NCBI GenBank assembly: GCA_026874595.1
Contig: CM049310.1
Span: 43,899,558 to 43,963,557 of the forward strand
DNA from: Sipunculus nudus
Lineage: Eukaryota; Annelida; Sipuncula; Golfingiida; Sipunculidae
DNA length: 64,000 nt
Reading direction: 5' to 3'
How positions within the stretch are numbered: the first letter of the stretch is position 1; each line of letters starts with the position of its first letter. The notes under the pieces were generated by a model. It had not been told where the DNA came from and made no database searches. It saw only the letters and a program-made list of their open reading frames with translations. This document shows, one piece after another, positions 1 to 12,912 of the stretch. The position numbers were made by a program, and so were the translations under genes.

Positions 1-697
1 TTTTTGTGTTAACAGTTGAAATGCTAACAAAAACATGCTATGAAAATTAAATTCACAGTACTTACAGGAAAAAAACGTGCCATGGTCAAAGTTGGGCAAA
101 ATTTAAGGTACCAATTTTTTATTTTTATTAATATTTTAAAAAATTTAAAAGATTTTCATCTAATTTTGGGTATACAATTTAATTTTGATTAATTAAAGTT
201 ATATTACTGGAAAAAAGGTCCATAGCATTAACATTTTTTGTGTTAAGTGATCAAATATCTTTTCTGATTTTTTACAAAATGCATTATGTTTGGGCCCATA
301 ACTTTTTTAAATTAAATAATACAGACATAATTTCTGGCATGTACATAGGAACTATATAGAGGAATATTTATGGTAAATATGAGGTAAAACAGATGAGTGG
401 TTTTGATATTAGGCAGTCCTGAAGTGTGAAAATAGGTTTTTAATAAAAATTGAGGTTTTTCCTTAATTTCTCAAAGGAACGAAGTTGCAAACACCCAGTT
501 TTCGGCTTGGTAGGAGATCTTGGGGACATCTAACATTATGCCGAATTTTGGATTCCTAGGTCTTACGGTTTCAAAACGTGCCACATCTACGGACGGACGG
601 ACGGACGGACGGACGGACGGACGGACGGACGGACGGATGGACGACGGACAATGGACCACGACTATAGCTCAGATGACTTATAGTCAGCTGAGCTAAA
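1..697 (+). repeat. Palindrome-tipped interspersed repeat, copy 1
   Basis: Ends in an (ACGG)n microsatellite (588-648) and a 31-bp near-perfect palindrome at 665-695 (TAGCTCAG...CTGAGCTA). The body (about 1-590) is repeated at 13790-14453 and, inverted, at 47725-48440. Probably non-autonomous. Confidence 0.85.
588..648. repeat. (ACGG)n microsatellite
   Basis: About twelve ACGG units with one late interruption (ATGG), attached to the palindrome-tipped repeat. Confidence 0.95.
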
Positions 698-945
698 AAT
701 ATTGGAAATACCAGTATAGGGAGTTGGTGGAAGACCAAATGTAAAATATTTTGTTTTTATGTCATGTTTTTTACTACTTATCAGCTTTTAATGTAGAAAA
801 CATGTAGGTGTTCACCTTTGCCAATGGATTGGTACAAAATGAAAAATGCCTTTCTGTGCATGTGTTTGCCTGTCATTATGACCCCTGAACATAAATGTTT
901 ACTTTTTAAGTTACTGATGTGTTCTCATGATTGATCAATAAAACA

Positions 946-1107
946 CTAGGAACATCTAGTCACCTGATCAGAATCTGATTCTGAGATGAATTCCGGGGCT
1001 TCTGGGTATAGCTCCTTCAGTTTCTTATCTATGTAACATTCCCATTGTCTTTTATCATTGGTTAACTGTGAAATTGTATCTCCAGTCTCTGGTGCTGGAC
1101 CTGTAAC
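946..1107 (-). CDS. FIRRM: FIRRM terminal coding exon
   Basis: 53 codons plus TAG, following acceptor TTCTACAG. It starts VTGPAPETGDTISQL and ends in an acidic, poorly conserved tail. A second AG six bases downstream is an alternative acceptor but breaks phase. An ATTAAA hexamer on the minus strand at 792-787, about 155 bases past the stop, is a possible polyadenylation signal. Confidence 0.75.
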   Translation of the reverse strand, partial: VTGPAPETGDTISQLTNDKRQWECYIDKKLKELYPEAPEFISESDSDQVTRCS

Positions 1108-4100
1108 CTGTAGAAAAAGCAAGAAAAACTGTTGATCTGACCATGAGTAACGCATGACCCTTATCGCATATTCATTTGATAGATATTCATGTGTATATCC
1201 CTTGCAGTTCATTAATTGGGTAAATTTGACTGCCAAAATGTACACTGTACAGTCAATGAGCTCATATGTGCCATATTTGCATTTCTTATGTGGAACTCTC
1301 CTAAATTCTAACTTCTGAAGTGCCCAGTCTGAGACAAGGTACAAATATCATAACGGCTAAATTTATTAGGACGAGATATTAAAACTAAATTGAATGTATG
1401 GTAGTTCCATTGGACTAAGACCTAAATAAGATTATAGTCCCTTCCACTACCCCTGTAGTTTTTTTATTCAATTATTTGCAGGAAAGACAAATTTGACAAA
1501 CAAAACTTGCAGAAAGAAGGAAACTACATACTGTTTGGTACCATACCTGCTTATGCTATAAATATAACCCATTTTTTACCGCCTGATAGACATGTCTCCA
1601 ATATATCCATGGTACATGGCATCCAAGTGACCATTGTTTATCCTTCAGGGATATGACGTAATGTGTGACATAACAGTGAAATGAACGCATGAGGAGAACA
1701 CAAGCCTCACTGTAAACCAGTGTTGCAGTAGAGTCCACCAGATTTGAGTCTGATTGAAAGTCAGAGTCCTTCAGGTCCGAGTCCAAGTCCACCTCCTTAG
1801 TCTGATTCACCTGAAACCCGAGTCCAATACAAATCTCCTTTTTAAAAGAAGTTTAATTTGAAATTTGAGATTATCCAGATTCTGATCTAAAACTGAATAT
1901 ATAGTAATTTGCAGGCATAAACTTTTGTTGGTAATTCGTGCTTGTATATCAGTCTTTATAGTATGTGAAAGAATGTTTTCCTACTGGACACGATAGGAAC
2001 CAAGCGTGATTTTTCGAGTTCTAAAATCAGAGTCCAAATACAAGTCAAGAGTCCAGGACCCTCCAGTCGAAGTCTCTACAAATGTGGAATCAGGTCTCAG
2101 TCCTACTTCACTGCTGTAAACAAAGGCCAATAGCTCTTGATCACTGGTCCTATGATGTTACATCTATTATGGCATCATCACTGTTCCCTGCCATGTCCAT
2201 ATCATGGGTTAGTGGTAAGATGTTACTCCAGAATACAATAATTTATCATAGAATGGTTTCATATTGTTCTCGGGAAAATGACATTTATATCCAAAATAGC
2301 TAATTATGCATTTTCCTCTTCCTGCCTTAAAGGCAAAAAGTTGTGGTATTCTTTGACTTGTAAAAAAATATCACCAAAAAACAGCTGGGCCAGTGTGGTG
2401 AAACCAACTAGGAATTAACCTCCCAGTTTCTGTAGAGATGTCATTATTTTGTCCTGTAGGGTCTGGCAGCTTCTGAACCTGAGACCTTCAGCTCTTACCT
2501 TATTTAAAAAGTTGACCACTGTGTCCTGTGAATCAGGGATTTGCTGCAGGATCTCTGGAACCACTGTCTCATGGGGTGTCTCTTCAGCAAAGCTACAGAA
2601 CCCCTCCAGTGCCCTCTGGTGGACTAGTGGGTTATCATCAGTCATAAGGGATGAAAATGCCTTGGAGATGATCTGCAAGCACTGTGACTGCTGTCAACAA
2701 TTAAAAAATAAATTTGCAAAATTATTTATATCTATTACTAAAGGAAATTGAAAAAAATATATATATAATAATGGTATATTAATTGTATTAAAAATAATTA
2801 TATATGAATAAATTAATATTATAAAATAATATATATTTTTCAATATGCATTGATAATACTCCTGCTGCATATATTCTTGATACACTTTTAATGTTGTGAT
2901 TAAATTGCTTTCACAAAATTGCTTTTGTGAAAGGCAAGTGATGTTGTACAGGGAAGATTTCATTTTATATATTAATTTATGGAAACATCAGCTTACCTCA
3001 TTAGAAGGTGGAAGAGATTTCATTGCCAGGGCTTTGAGGAAACTGCACAGGGCCAGCTTGAGGTAGAAAGGCCTCACAGCCTTCATGCTAGACATGCCAA
3101 CATCCAAGACCTGTCAATCAAATTTCACATATGCTGCATCATACATCCGTATGTAAATATAATCCTTCCAGATGTCATACCCTGTCTTAAAGTGAACAAT
3201 ACACTCAGATTAACATGTCAAATTCTACATATCATCTACACTTTGACTGCAGCATCACACAGCAAACTGACAGTAGAATGTTCTGAATGTATCACAAAAA
3301 CTTAACATAATCATTGAAAACCCATCCAATATATATATAATTTTGAAAGACAGCAATATTTGGTCAAAATTAGCAATGAACCTCACTTTTTATCACAAAT
3401 ATCTCAGCCTGCTAAACTGAACAGAGGTCAATTGTCCTTAAACAACCCCCCTGTTAGCCTGATTTAATTGGACTCAATATTATTAGGCCCTACCATATAT
3501 TGAGTCTGATAGCTTGCAATGAGAGTTTCTACAATATAAGCCATGGTAGATGCAACAGGCCTGATGCATCTTCTTTGTTTGCCTGTTTAAACTTTTTTTA
3601 CACCAATAATTATGTGTTTCATGGTTTTGATTAGCAACTAAAATTAAACTTGGATTATAATTTTTAAACATTTACTGAATTTTATACCAGAGGCATATCA
3701 GCAAGTTTAGAAGGGAGAGAGAAGAACAGTTGTATGGGCGCACTTGAATACCTCACTGGGAGCCTCGCTGACTCAAAGGACTGAGAGCGAGAATTTTGTT
3801 ACATTTTGTATAAATTGGCCCACTTTAAAGAGTGATGTGCTGGCACTGGGTTACAGTAACAACTGTGACACTTGCTACAAGGGCATTGGTTGGTGTGTAG
3901 TCTAAGGATTATATTGTAGAAACTCTTACTGCATGACTATCTGACTCAATATATGAATTTGGAGTCCGATTAAATCAGGCCCTTGCATATAGCTGACTTG
4001 CTATGGTTTGCTCTGGTTTTCCTGTCTCGCCACAACCTAAGCGCCATATTGACCCTCTGGCATTACGACCAGGTTAATAGCGCCAGAGTGTCATGACATC

Positions 4101-7100
4101 TACGTCTGAGGATCGCATTATAAGGCCTTATGAAGATGCAAATATTTTCGTCATTTCTGACAACGCTTCATGGGCTACAGGTACACTGTCAATCAACATA
4201 AACCAGACCATTCGATAGCATTTTTTGTGTCCTTTCTAATAATACCAAATATGAGTGACAAAAGTTCCTGTTTAACCCAGCACATTGGTAAACCCCTCAG
4301 CATGTTTGTTAAATTTATCACTGCATGAACACAAGCATGGCTTGCACAGGTTACAGGATGCAGGCAACACAGGAAATGACCTGTGTCCATGGAGACGGTG
4401 TTTCAGTTTGGTTTGCGAGCTCATTTATATACTATTGTTTATTCACCATTCCAAGCATAATATTGAGATTATGGGCCCTTTTCCACAATATGAAAGCTAC
4501 CAGATGCAAGACACTGCGGTACATTCCTCCTTATTACTAGTATCACGACTTAAGTAGGCTTACCAGCCCAATTATCCTATTGCCTACTGAGTCGGGTTGT
4601 CACAGCTAGCCATAACCATACACTTGCCTTGAGAACCTGCTTGTTGTTTAAATGCTGCACCAGCATCCCTGACAGGAATAACAGAGCAGGCAGGACAGCC
4701 TCCATCACCAGACCTCCAGTCTGGCTACCCTCAGGTATAGTGCTGAAATAATCTACCAGAAGGCAGCACTTGTCAGTCAGGAGCTGTTGCTGCTGGGTAG
4801 ACAAATGTCTGTTGAGTGAATTATTGTCCTTCAGTATGTTGTGAAGACAATTCAGTGATGACACCTGGAGAAAAACAAAGGTTAAGATCATTTAAGAGAG
4901 ACTCTTGCACAAGCACTGAAAGACAAACAGCACTGAAAGCATAATGTCCATCTAATTTTTCATATAGTAACAGTAATAACAAGAGCACTGCAAATGTGAA
5001 TAATACGCCAGTCTTATGTCTTGTGACATCTGACCTTATTATATATGTGTGAATTTTGCTGAGAATTAAATTCAGGTGAGAAACTGTAAAGATAAATATT
5101 TCTGTTGTGTTTTGTCAAAATCCATTGTATTCCTGATATGTTACTGTGGCAAAACCACAAAGTAGCCTAGAGACCCGTGACCTTATTAAATATGTGTGGA
5201 GAGTTTGGTGTAAATCTATTGAAGGGACACTTAAAGTTAATGGCTGGTGGGTATACCATGTCCCGTATAGACAGCCATATAAAAACATTTTATGTTCTCG
5301 TAAAACTTTAAAATAGGCACCCTTGGAGATAACAGGCATCATTGATTGATAATTAACATTTTTATCATATTAAAAACATACAGAAAAACATAAAATTGGG
5401 AAAATACTATCATCTCTGAAAAATACATGGATGCTGCTACACATATGAAGCAAGGATTGGTCTGCACATAAATAGCTTCCAGTTTCATAAAAAACAACAA
5501 GTCAACACAGATATCTGCACTTGGCCTGGATTACTTTTTTCACTTGAAGTCAACACAGATTTCAAATGCTAAGAACTGCAGCAAAATAGTGTTTACACCC
5601 TGCATATGATAATTATCTGCCCATGGCCTGGATTACTTTTTTCACTTGAAGTGTTAATGTGAATAATATGGTCAAGAATATACATTATTTCTTTGTCTTT
5701 TTACTAATGTCATTACTTAAATTTGACATTTTTAAAATTGACCAATAATAGGCGGTAACTACTAAAAATAAGTGACAGTTTTTTCAAATATACCACTTCA
5801 ATTATTTTTTTAGCTTAAATTTAAGGAAAAAAAACACTGGTAAAATGTTTGGTATTAGTTACATACCAGACACTGGAGGTCAGCTCCTGATGGTTTTGAA
5901 TTATTAAGCCAGTTATGGATGACTCTGGTACATTTGGTGAAGAGAGCTTCAATCAGTTTCTGAGCCGTGGATGGCACCATGGCAGACACAGGAATCACGC
6001 TGTACAGCTCTAGCTCTGACTCTGGGGAAAATGTCTTTAAAAATTCCTCCTGCAAGATAAAGATAAGTAAAAACTAAATATATAAACTAACAATATCCCA
6101 CAATTAGACAAACAGTGAGGCAGTTTCAATTCAATACAGTGCTAAAAGTGCTGGCAATTATAGGAATTTTATACTGATTATTTGATGGCATTCAATCCAG
6201 CCACAGTTGAGCATTCATAGGGGTATCAAATTGCCTTTATGAAACAAGGACCATTTTATGCTCAGCAGATATTATAATCCCCATGAAATAGCCCAATAGA
6301 TTTTCATATTCTTTACATAGCAAGATACAGGTTAAGAGTACTGCATAGTGCAAAGAATTATTTTAAGAGCTTGTCCTAAGCCATAATATAAGCTGTTATA
6401 GTATTGTTGTGATACTGTCACGTCAAAGACCAACATGTAAATTCTGGAAGACTTTTTATGGTTAAATTTATCTATTCACTTTGAACATAACAACCAACTA
6501 GACAACTGTTACCTGATGTTCTGGAGCAAGGAACCTGAAAAGTCTCCTGAATAGCATGACCAAGTGGCAGCACTGCACACTAGGGTTGAGTCCACCCTGC
6601 TTAAGGAGTTGAGTGACAAAACGACAGTGTTCTCTACACAGGTTTGCTGTACCATATCTGTGTATACAGAAAACAGCTGAAACATTTAGTATAATGACCA
6701 CTTGTCATTTAACCTTCACAGTGGTAATTAATTACTAATTTCTACTTTAACACTGAAAATATTTCAATCATAAAATGAACAGCAAATAAGGCTTCTTCCT
6801 TTTTCACACATTTCCTAAACCTGTTCATAGTGTTTCCCCAACTTAACAGTTCATGTATTCTTAGCTTGTGTAAGTGTAATACATAAGTATGTTCTTTGCA
6901 TGTGTTAATCATAAATGCAAACTGCATATGGGTATCATTCATGATTGTGCAAGTTTGCATTGGTACTAGCTGAAGAGGGTCTAGTTCAATATCTATTAAT
7001 GAGGTGCCAGACTTTCAAACTGTAGGGATTTCTCCTACAGATAAAATTAAACAACACACTTATTTAGTTTTAAATTTCCATAATAGCTGAAAGGTGTGTC

Positions 7101-10100
7101 CTAATATAGAATGATTATTACTTATATGCCAAAACATGATTATACTGCTAATCCATGGGGTATATGTTGTACTAAAGATAAGGATAGTTGTAGGCTACTC
7201 AACTTTGCTTTTGCTTAACTTCATCCATTTCCTTATATGCGGACACCCTGGCTACTAACTGACTTGCCTAGCCGCTACTCATTGGGGTCTACACCCTAGG
7301 CTGGCTACCTGAACAAATGACTCTTGACCCCTAGGGCCGTCTACTTACAGGCATTAATGGGTAAGTCCAGTTATAGTGTAGAAGGGTTGTATCTGTCAAA
7401 GGTTAATGGAATATCCTACAAGATATCAGTATCTCGCAATACCAGCTTTTTTATGGTATAAGGCTGAAAATGCTGTCTAAATCTTCTCATTAAATACTCA
7501 CCGGCCTACAAAGCTCCACACATCAATGGCAAGAAGGGCTGTGTGAGTACTGGCTCCCAGTACATGTTCAAGTAGTGTAGTTTCCTGGAAAGAACATGAC
7601 ATTCAGATGAGTCTCTCATCACAAAAAGATTATGGCATCAGCAAAAAGAATAAACAAGAGCGCCGCAAACGTGCATAATACACCCGTCGTGAATCTGGTG
7701 ACCTCATTAAATATGTGTGAATTTTGATGAGAAGGTAATTCAGGTGAGAAACTCTATTAGTAAATATGTAAAATGAGTTTCATGGAAATCCATAGTTTTT
7801 TTTGGTAAGTCACCAAAGTGCCTCCAAAGTGCAGTGACCTCTGCAGATGAGATATTTTACTGATTAACATATCTGATGAGTTTTATCAAAATCCTTCATA
7901 TTCTTCCTAAGTTTTTGGAGTGACACCACAACGTAGCCTAGTGACCTGTTACCTTATTAAATATGGGTGGATGTTGCCCATAATCAAACTTGGGCCAGAT
8001 AATCTGTAGGTAAGTAGTTAAGGTGAGTGTAATGAAAATTAATCAAAGCCCCGGTAAGTTGTTGCGGGACACTTAAAGTTGACGGACAGATGGATGTTAA
8101 GATGGAAGGTCCAACTGTTGGTATACCATAATACACCCATCTTATGGGCCTATGAAAATTGTAATAGAATGTCTTACCAACTCTTTCAACTGTGTCTTCT
8201 TCAAGCAGCCAACAAATGCACTTAAATGGGTACACACATACTCGTGGAAACTGATGTTCCTAAAAAAAATAACAAGTTTTCAAATATATACATTAAGATG
8301 TTATATTAATTACTAGGTGTAGCAAATATGATAGAAAATAAATATTTATAAAAGTAGAATCCTGTTGCAAAAAACTTTGTAGTAAAATTTAAGCAGATTT
8401 TTATTAAGACAGATAATTTGGTTACCTTTGTGGTTTACCTTTACACATCACTCCTGGGTGCTGGACAGGCAATGAAAATTCTATATAACCTGCAAGTACA
8501 CAATCAGTTTCTATTGAGAGTTATTTCTAAATTACAAATTTCATCAGAGGGATAAGATTTTAAAATGGATTTGTAATGACACCAGGGCCATTATATTGAC
8601 AAGTTATGTGAATATTAAACTCATTTACACTGTGTGTATTCTAGTTAATGAAGGGGTTAGTTTATAAATACAATTTCATGGGGGGACAAAGGAATGTTTT
8701 TAGGAACATTTCCCCAAGAATTAATGTTTATTTCTGACTGAACCTCAAATGGTGCTAGTAAGCAACTGGGGTATGACTTTAAATAATAAATGAAATAGTG
8801 GTAAGGTCTCCTCTTGCTGTATTCAATGCTATAAAATAGCAAAAAGTTCTTTGTCCCCTCATGAGGGGACAAAGGAATGTTTTTAAAAATGCTATGAAAT
8901 AAATAATACACATATATCAATGCTGAAAATTATGTCACTCACAGTGTTGTAGCATAAGGAATAGGGCCTGTAATACTGGTAGGCGGGGTTCATCTTCTGG
9001 GTACAGCTTTGGTGAAACCCATCTTTCCTGGACATCATCTACAAGCATACAAACTATATCAGTGTAGGAGGAGGCCATCTGTTTAAATTTCAGGTAATAG
9101 TGTCACATTTGTTGCAAATAATGAAATATAAAAAAACATGACAATTACACATGCATTTACAGTAATTACCTCAAAATATCAAAAATTTTAAAAGGTGTCT
9201 CTCCTATAAAAGACTGACATGTTATGTCAACTGTGAAAAATAAATTTCTGAAAAAAATTTAAATATTAGGCTCAGTAAGTTGTATATGCAAATATCAACA
9301 GGCATGCAACTGGCATTACAAGCAGTGGGCATGTGTGTGGTTAATTTGAAATTACTGTGGCAAGTACTAATGCCTAGTTTGGCTGGACAGGAGCTACTAA
9401 AACCATTACATGAATATGAAAAACATACAGATTTCATGTATCATTAAGCGATACCATATTAATACCAGTAATGTTATTGACATTGACTTACCTGTGCAAG
9501 CAGGTAGGACACCCAGGACTGTGAGCAGGAGGGAAGATTGTACAAAAGCTGGGATGTCATTATTTTTCTCTGGAAGGAACAGATATATTTTCTTATATTA
9601 TATAATGAATCAATATGGATAATATCCTGAAACATGAAATGCAAACAGCAGTAAAGTAGACAAAAAAATGAAACTTTAAATTACATTAAATGAAAGCTTA
9701 AAGTGTAGGTTGAGATGATATTTTCTTATTTATCACACTTAAATATTTATTCTCTGTTTCAATTTAATTTACACTATCAACTGACTGTAATCACATGGAT
9801 CAGTTGTTTGCACTTAAATGGTGACTGATTAAATAAGTTATTTTAGAACATGAAACAGTGGTGTTAAACCCAACTTCGCACACTATATTCTTGAACTTAC
9901 AGTATAGTGAAAAGTGATGCAATTTTTACCTGTATTGGCAGAAGTGAGAATGCTGATAAAACTGTGATGAGTTACTAAACCTGCCACCAGAGGGTGCACT
10001 CCTGTCACGACATGTCTTGTCACCTCCTGTATATAGCTTGAGTTATATTCGGCAGATTCTAGGCATGGAGGTGTGTGTCTGAAAAAAGTCACTATATAAA

Positions 10101-12859
10101 TACACATCGAACAGAGATGTTCCTGATAAAATAAATAATATGTGGTGTCCCAAAGGTTTGCCAGTTAAGAAGGTATATGCCAACAAAATAATTAAAAAGC
10201 AATGATGATGTTGAAAAAATAATAAACATAACTTCAGGAGCCTTGATCCATACAAAGTAGTTATGTAATAATGATCTTGCACCTTCAGACTGAAAACAGC
10301 TGAAGAAACAATAACATACTGCTGATAACAGTACACATAATCCAACATCAGCATAACTTGAAAAAAAATAAACATATAGTAATAATTTGATCTATCCTTA
10401 AATACTAAAGAAGATAATAAAATTTTTTAGCCGGTCAAGTAGAGCAGGTCTGCCTGATATAACAATAAATCTAATGTCAACCTGAGGTATGCTCAATAAA
10501 ATAATGATAACTTAAATATATCAAAGATCAAAGGCCTACTGGCAAACCTAAGTGTCCTTTGTACAACAGCAGTACCTTAGAGGCCAATATTATGAAAATA
10601 TCTAAGAGCAAGATTCAGGCATTCTACATGAGCTTGGTGGCCCCTGTATAAGAGAATAGAGGCCATACCTCTGTAGTACACAGATGAGTGAGTAGATGTC
10701 TCTGACACACAGATCCAGGTTCTCCACCAATTCCCTGACCAATGTTACCAGGACCTTCATCTGAAAACCCAGGATCTTCACTCCCCTGGTGAAACCTTTG
10801 TTTTCTGATGCTGGTGGGCCCTGAAAATGAAGTGGTTAAAAATTTCAAGAAATTCTTAACACATTTTTTTACATACTGTGATTGACAGAGTGAAGATGAC
10901 TTCTTGTCTTTGTGTCCACTCCTGCATCTTTTTATTAATATTTCTAAGGTTACATTAATTCATGAAAAAGAAAACCCTACAGTTTGAAGAGTAATTAATC
11001 CTCTTGAAATAAACATTTTGTTAAGTTTTATCTTCCCTGATTAGCTTTTACCTGGTACAACAGCTGCAAAACCAATCATTCAGTAAACCAGCCAGAGGGT
11101 TACTTAACAAATTGAACCAATGTACACCATTGTTTCCTGCAGAACAAAGACATGACAAACTATTAAAGATAAATTATTGAACACTATAAACACAACCTTG
11201 CAGGATCAGCAACCCTGGCCTTTTGATTTGACCATTACAAAGGAAAACTCAAGGATAAAATTACTCCACTGGATACAAATGTCACCAAAAAATAATAATT
11301 CACCATAATCAGTCTCTGTGTTTTAGCTCTATTGTGCCCACTGTTCCAAAACAAGGGACCCATGGGTCACGGCGCTCAGCTGATCATGATTGGACTATAA
11401 ATGTATCACCATTTTTATACTATATTGAGTAGAAAAAGCTTATGAATATCATGGTCATGTTGGGCTTTTATAAAGGAACATAATGTAATATGTGAGTAAA
11501 TGATATATGAAATAATCTGACTGATGGATTAATATGGAGTAAAATATAGTGGTTTATTTTTTATTTATTTGGGAGGGGTCGAAAAAACAATTTATTTGAG
11601 CAAATATGAAAGCAATGACAGTATCCTAAGCAGTGGTATAATGATGATAAGGCTATTTGTTGAAGGATCTATAGTGTATGGAAAACTGCAAGATTTCAAT
11701 TTGACAGATACAAGGTTATGATTAACTATGTTGATGAGGGGATTTATGAATTTGTGACTGTATAACATGATATCTTGACAAGATCGGTCTTGAAAAAGTA
11801 TATTATTTTGATGACCCTCACGTCTACATATTACACAATATTGACATAATTTCTGGCATGTACATAGGTCCCTATGGACAAATGGTCAACAGTACTGAAC
11901 CACCTAGAAGGTTAAAATATTAAAAATATGATGAAATGTAGATAAAGTTTGAGAGGAAGAGGTAATTTGGGCCATGGTTGGTTTATATGATTGAAGAAAA
12001 TGTTGCAAATAATATTTGAGATCTGACCATGCCTTTCCATTGGTTACATTTTTGATAAGCTGTTGACAGTTCAACAGTTTACACATTTGTCTGATGAGAT
12101 CCAATTTATTTGGTAAATCTTTTTTATCGATTTTATGATATGTATACAGTTACCATAACCTTGCATATACATACAGGATATGAAATTTAATTCAACAGTG
12201 CTTATAAAAAATAAAGTTTAGGCCAAAAAAAATTAAAGGTATGGTTCTCAGGCACCGCCCGCATCAATTTTAAACCCCCGCGTCAAAACTTTTTATTTTG
12301 ATTTTCAATAAAAATTTTCCAATTTTGAGCTGCTGACGCTCCGAAATTTCTTTCAAGAAGATAAAACCATACAATTTCCTTTGTTTTGTAGTGCTTTTAC
12401 TTATTTAGCAAAATAAAACTGTTATTTTCATGATTTTCCCTTATCATTTGACATTTTTATCGAAACATACCAAAAAATTTAAAATAAAAAAAGCGCCCGC
12501 CCGCATTGATTTCTGAAAAAAAAGTGCCTGAGAACCATACCTTTTTTTTATTTTGGCCTTATTCATGAACATTAAATATTTAAAACAGGCAGAAAGATGG
12601 AGAAACAAAGCAAATCATTTTTTTCCCCATTCTACTGAGCCAATAAAAAATTAACAATATTTGCATTTATTCCTTTTTTTCATTACATAATTTTTATCAA
12701 GTTTACAAATGTTACTATAAATTTACAGTATAACATACATGTGATTGTGAATATTTCAGTTGATTCACATTTCTAAATTGCATCAACATTTATAGCTAAT
12801 GTATCTAGTTTATAGTACCTGTCAACAGAATGGGATGGAGGGAGGAAGGGAGGCATTAA

Positions 12860-12912
<53 letters not shown>

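Noticed and set aside
588-648. Protein-coding run of repeated Val-Arg-Pro-Ser (minus strand)
   Set aside because: Product of the (ACGG)n microsatellite.
8939-8942. Donor TGTGA|GTGACA for FIRRM exon 13, joined directly to exon 15
   Set aside because: It keeps frame, but a conserved 64-base exon at 8489-8426 fits better with the strong donor T|GTGAGT at 8943.
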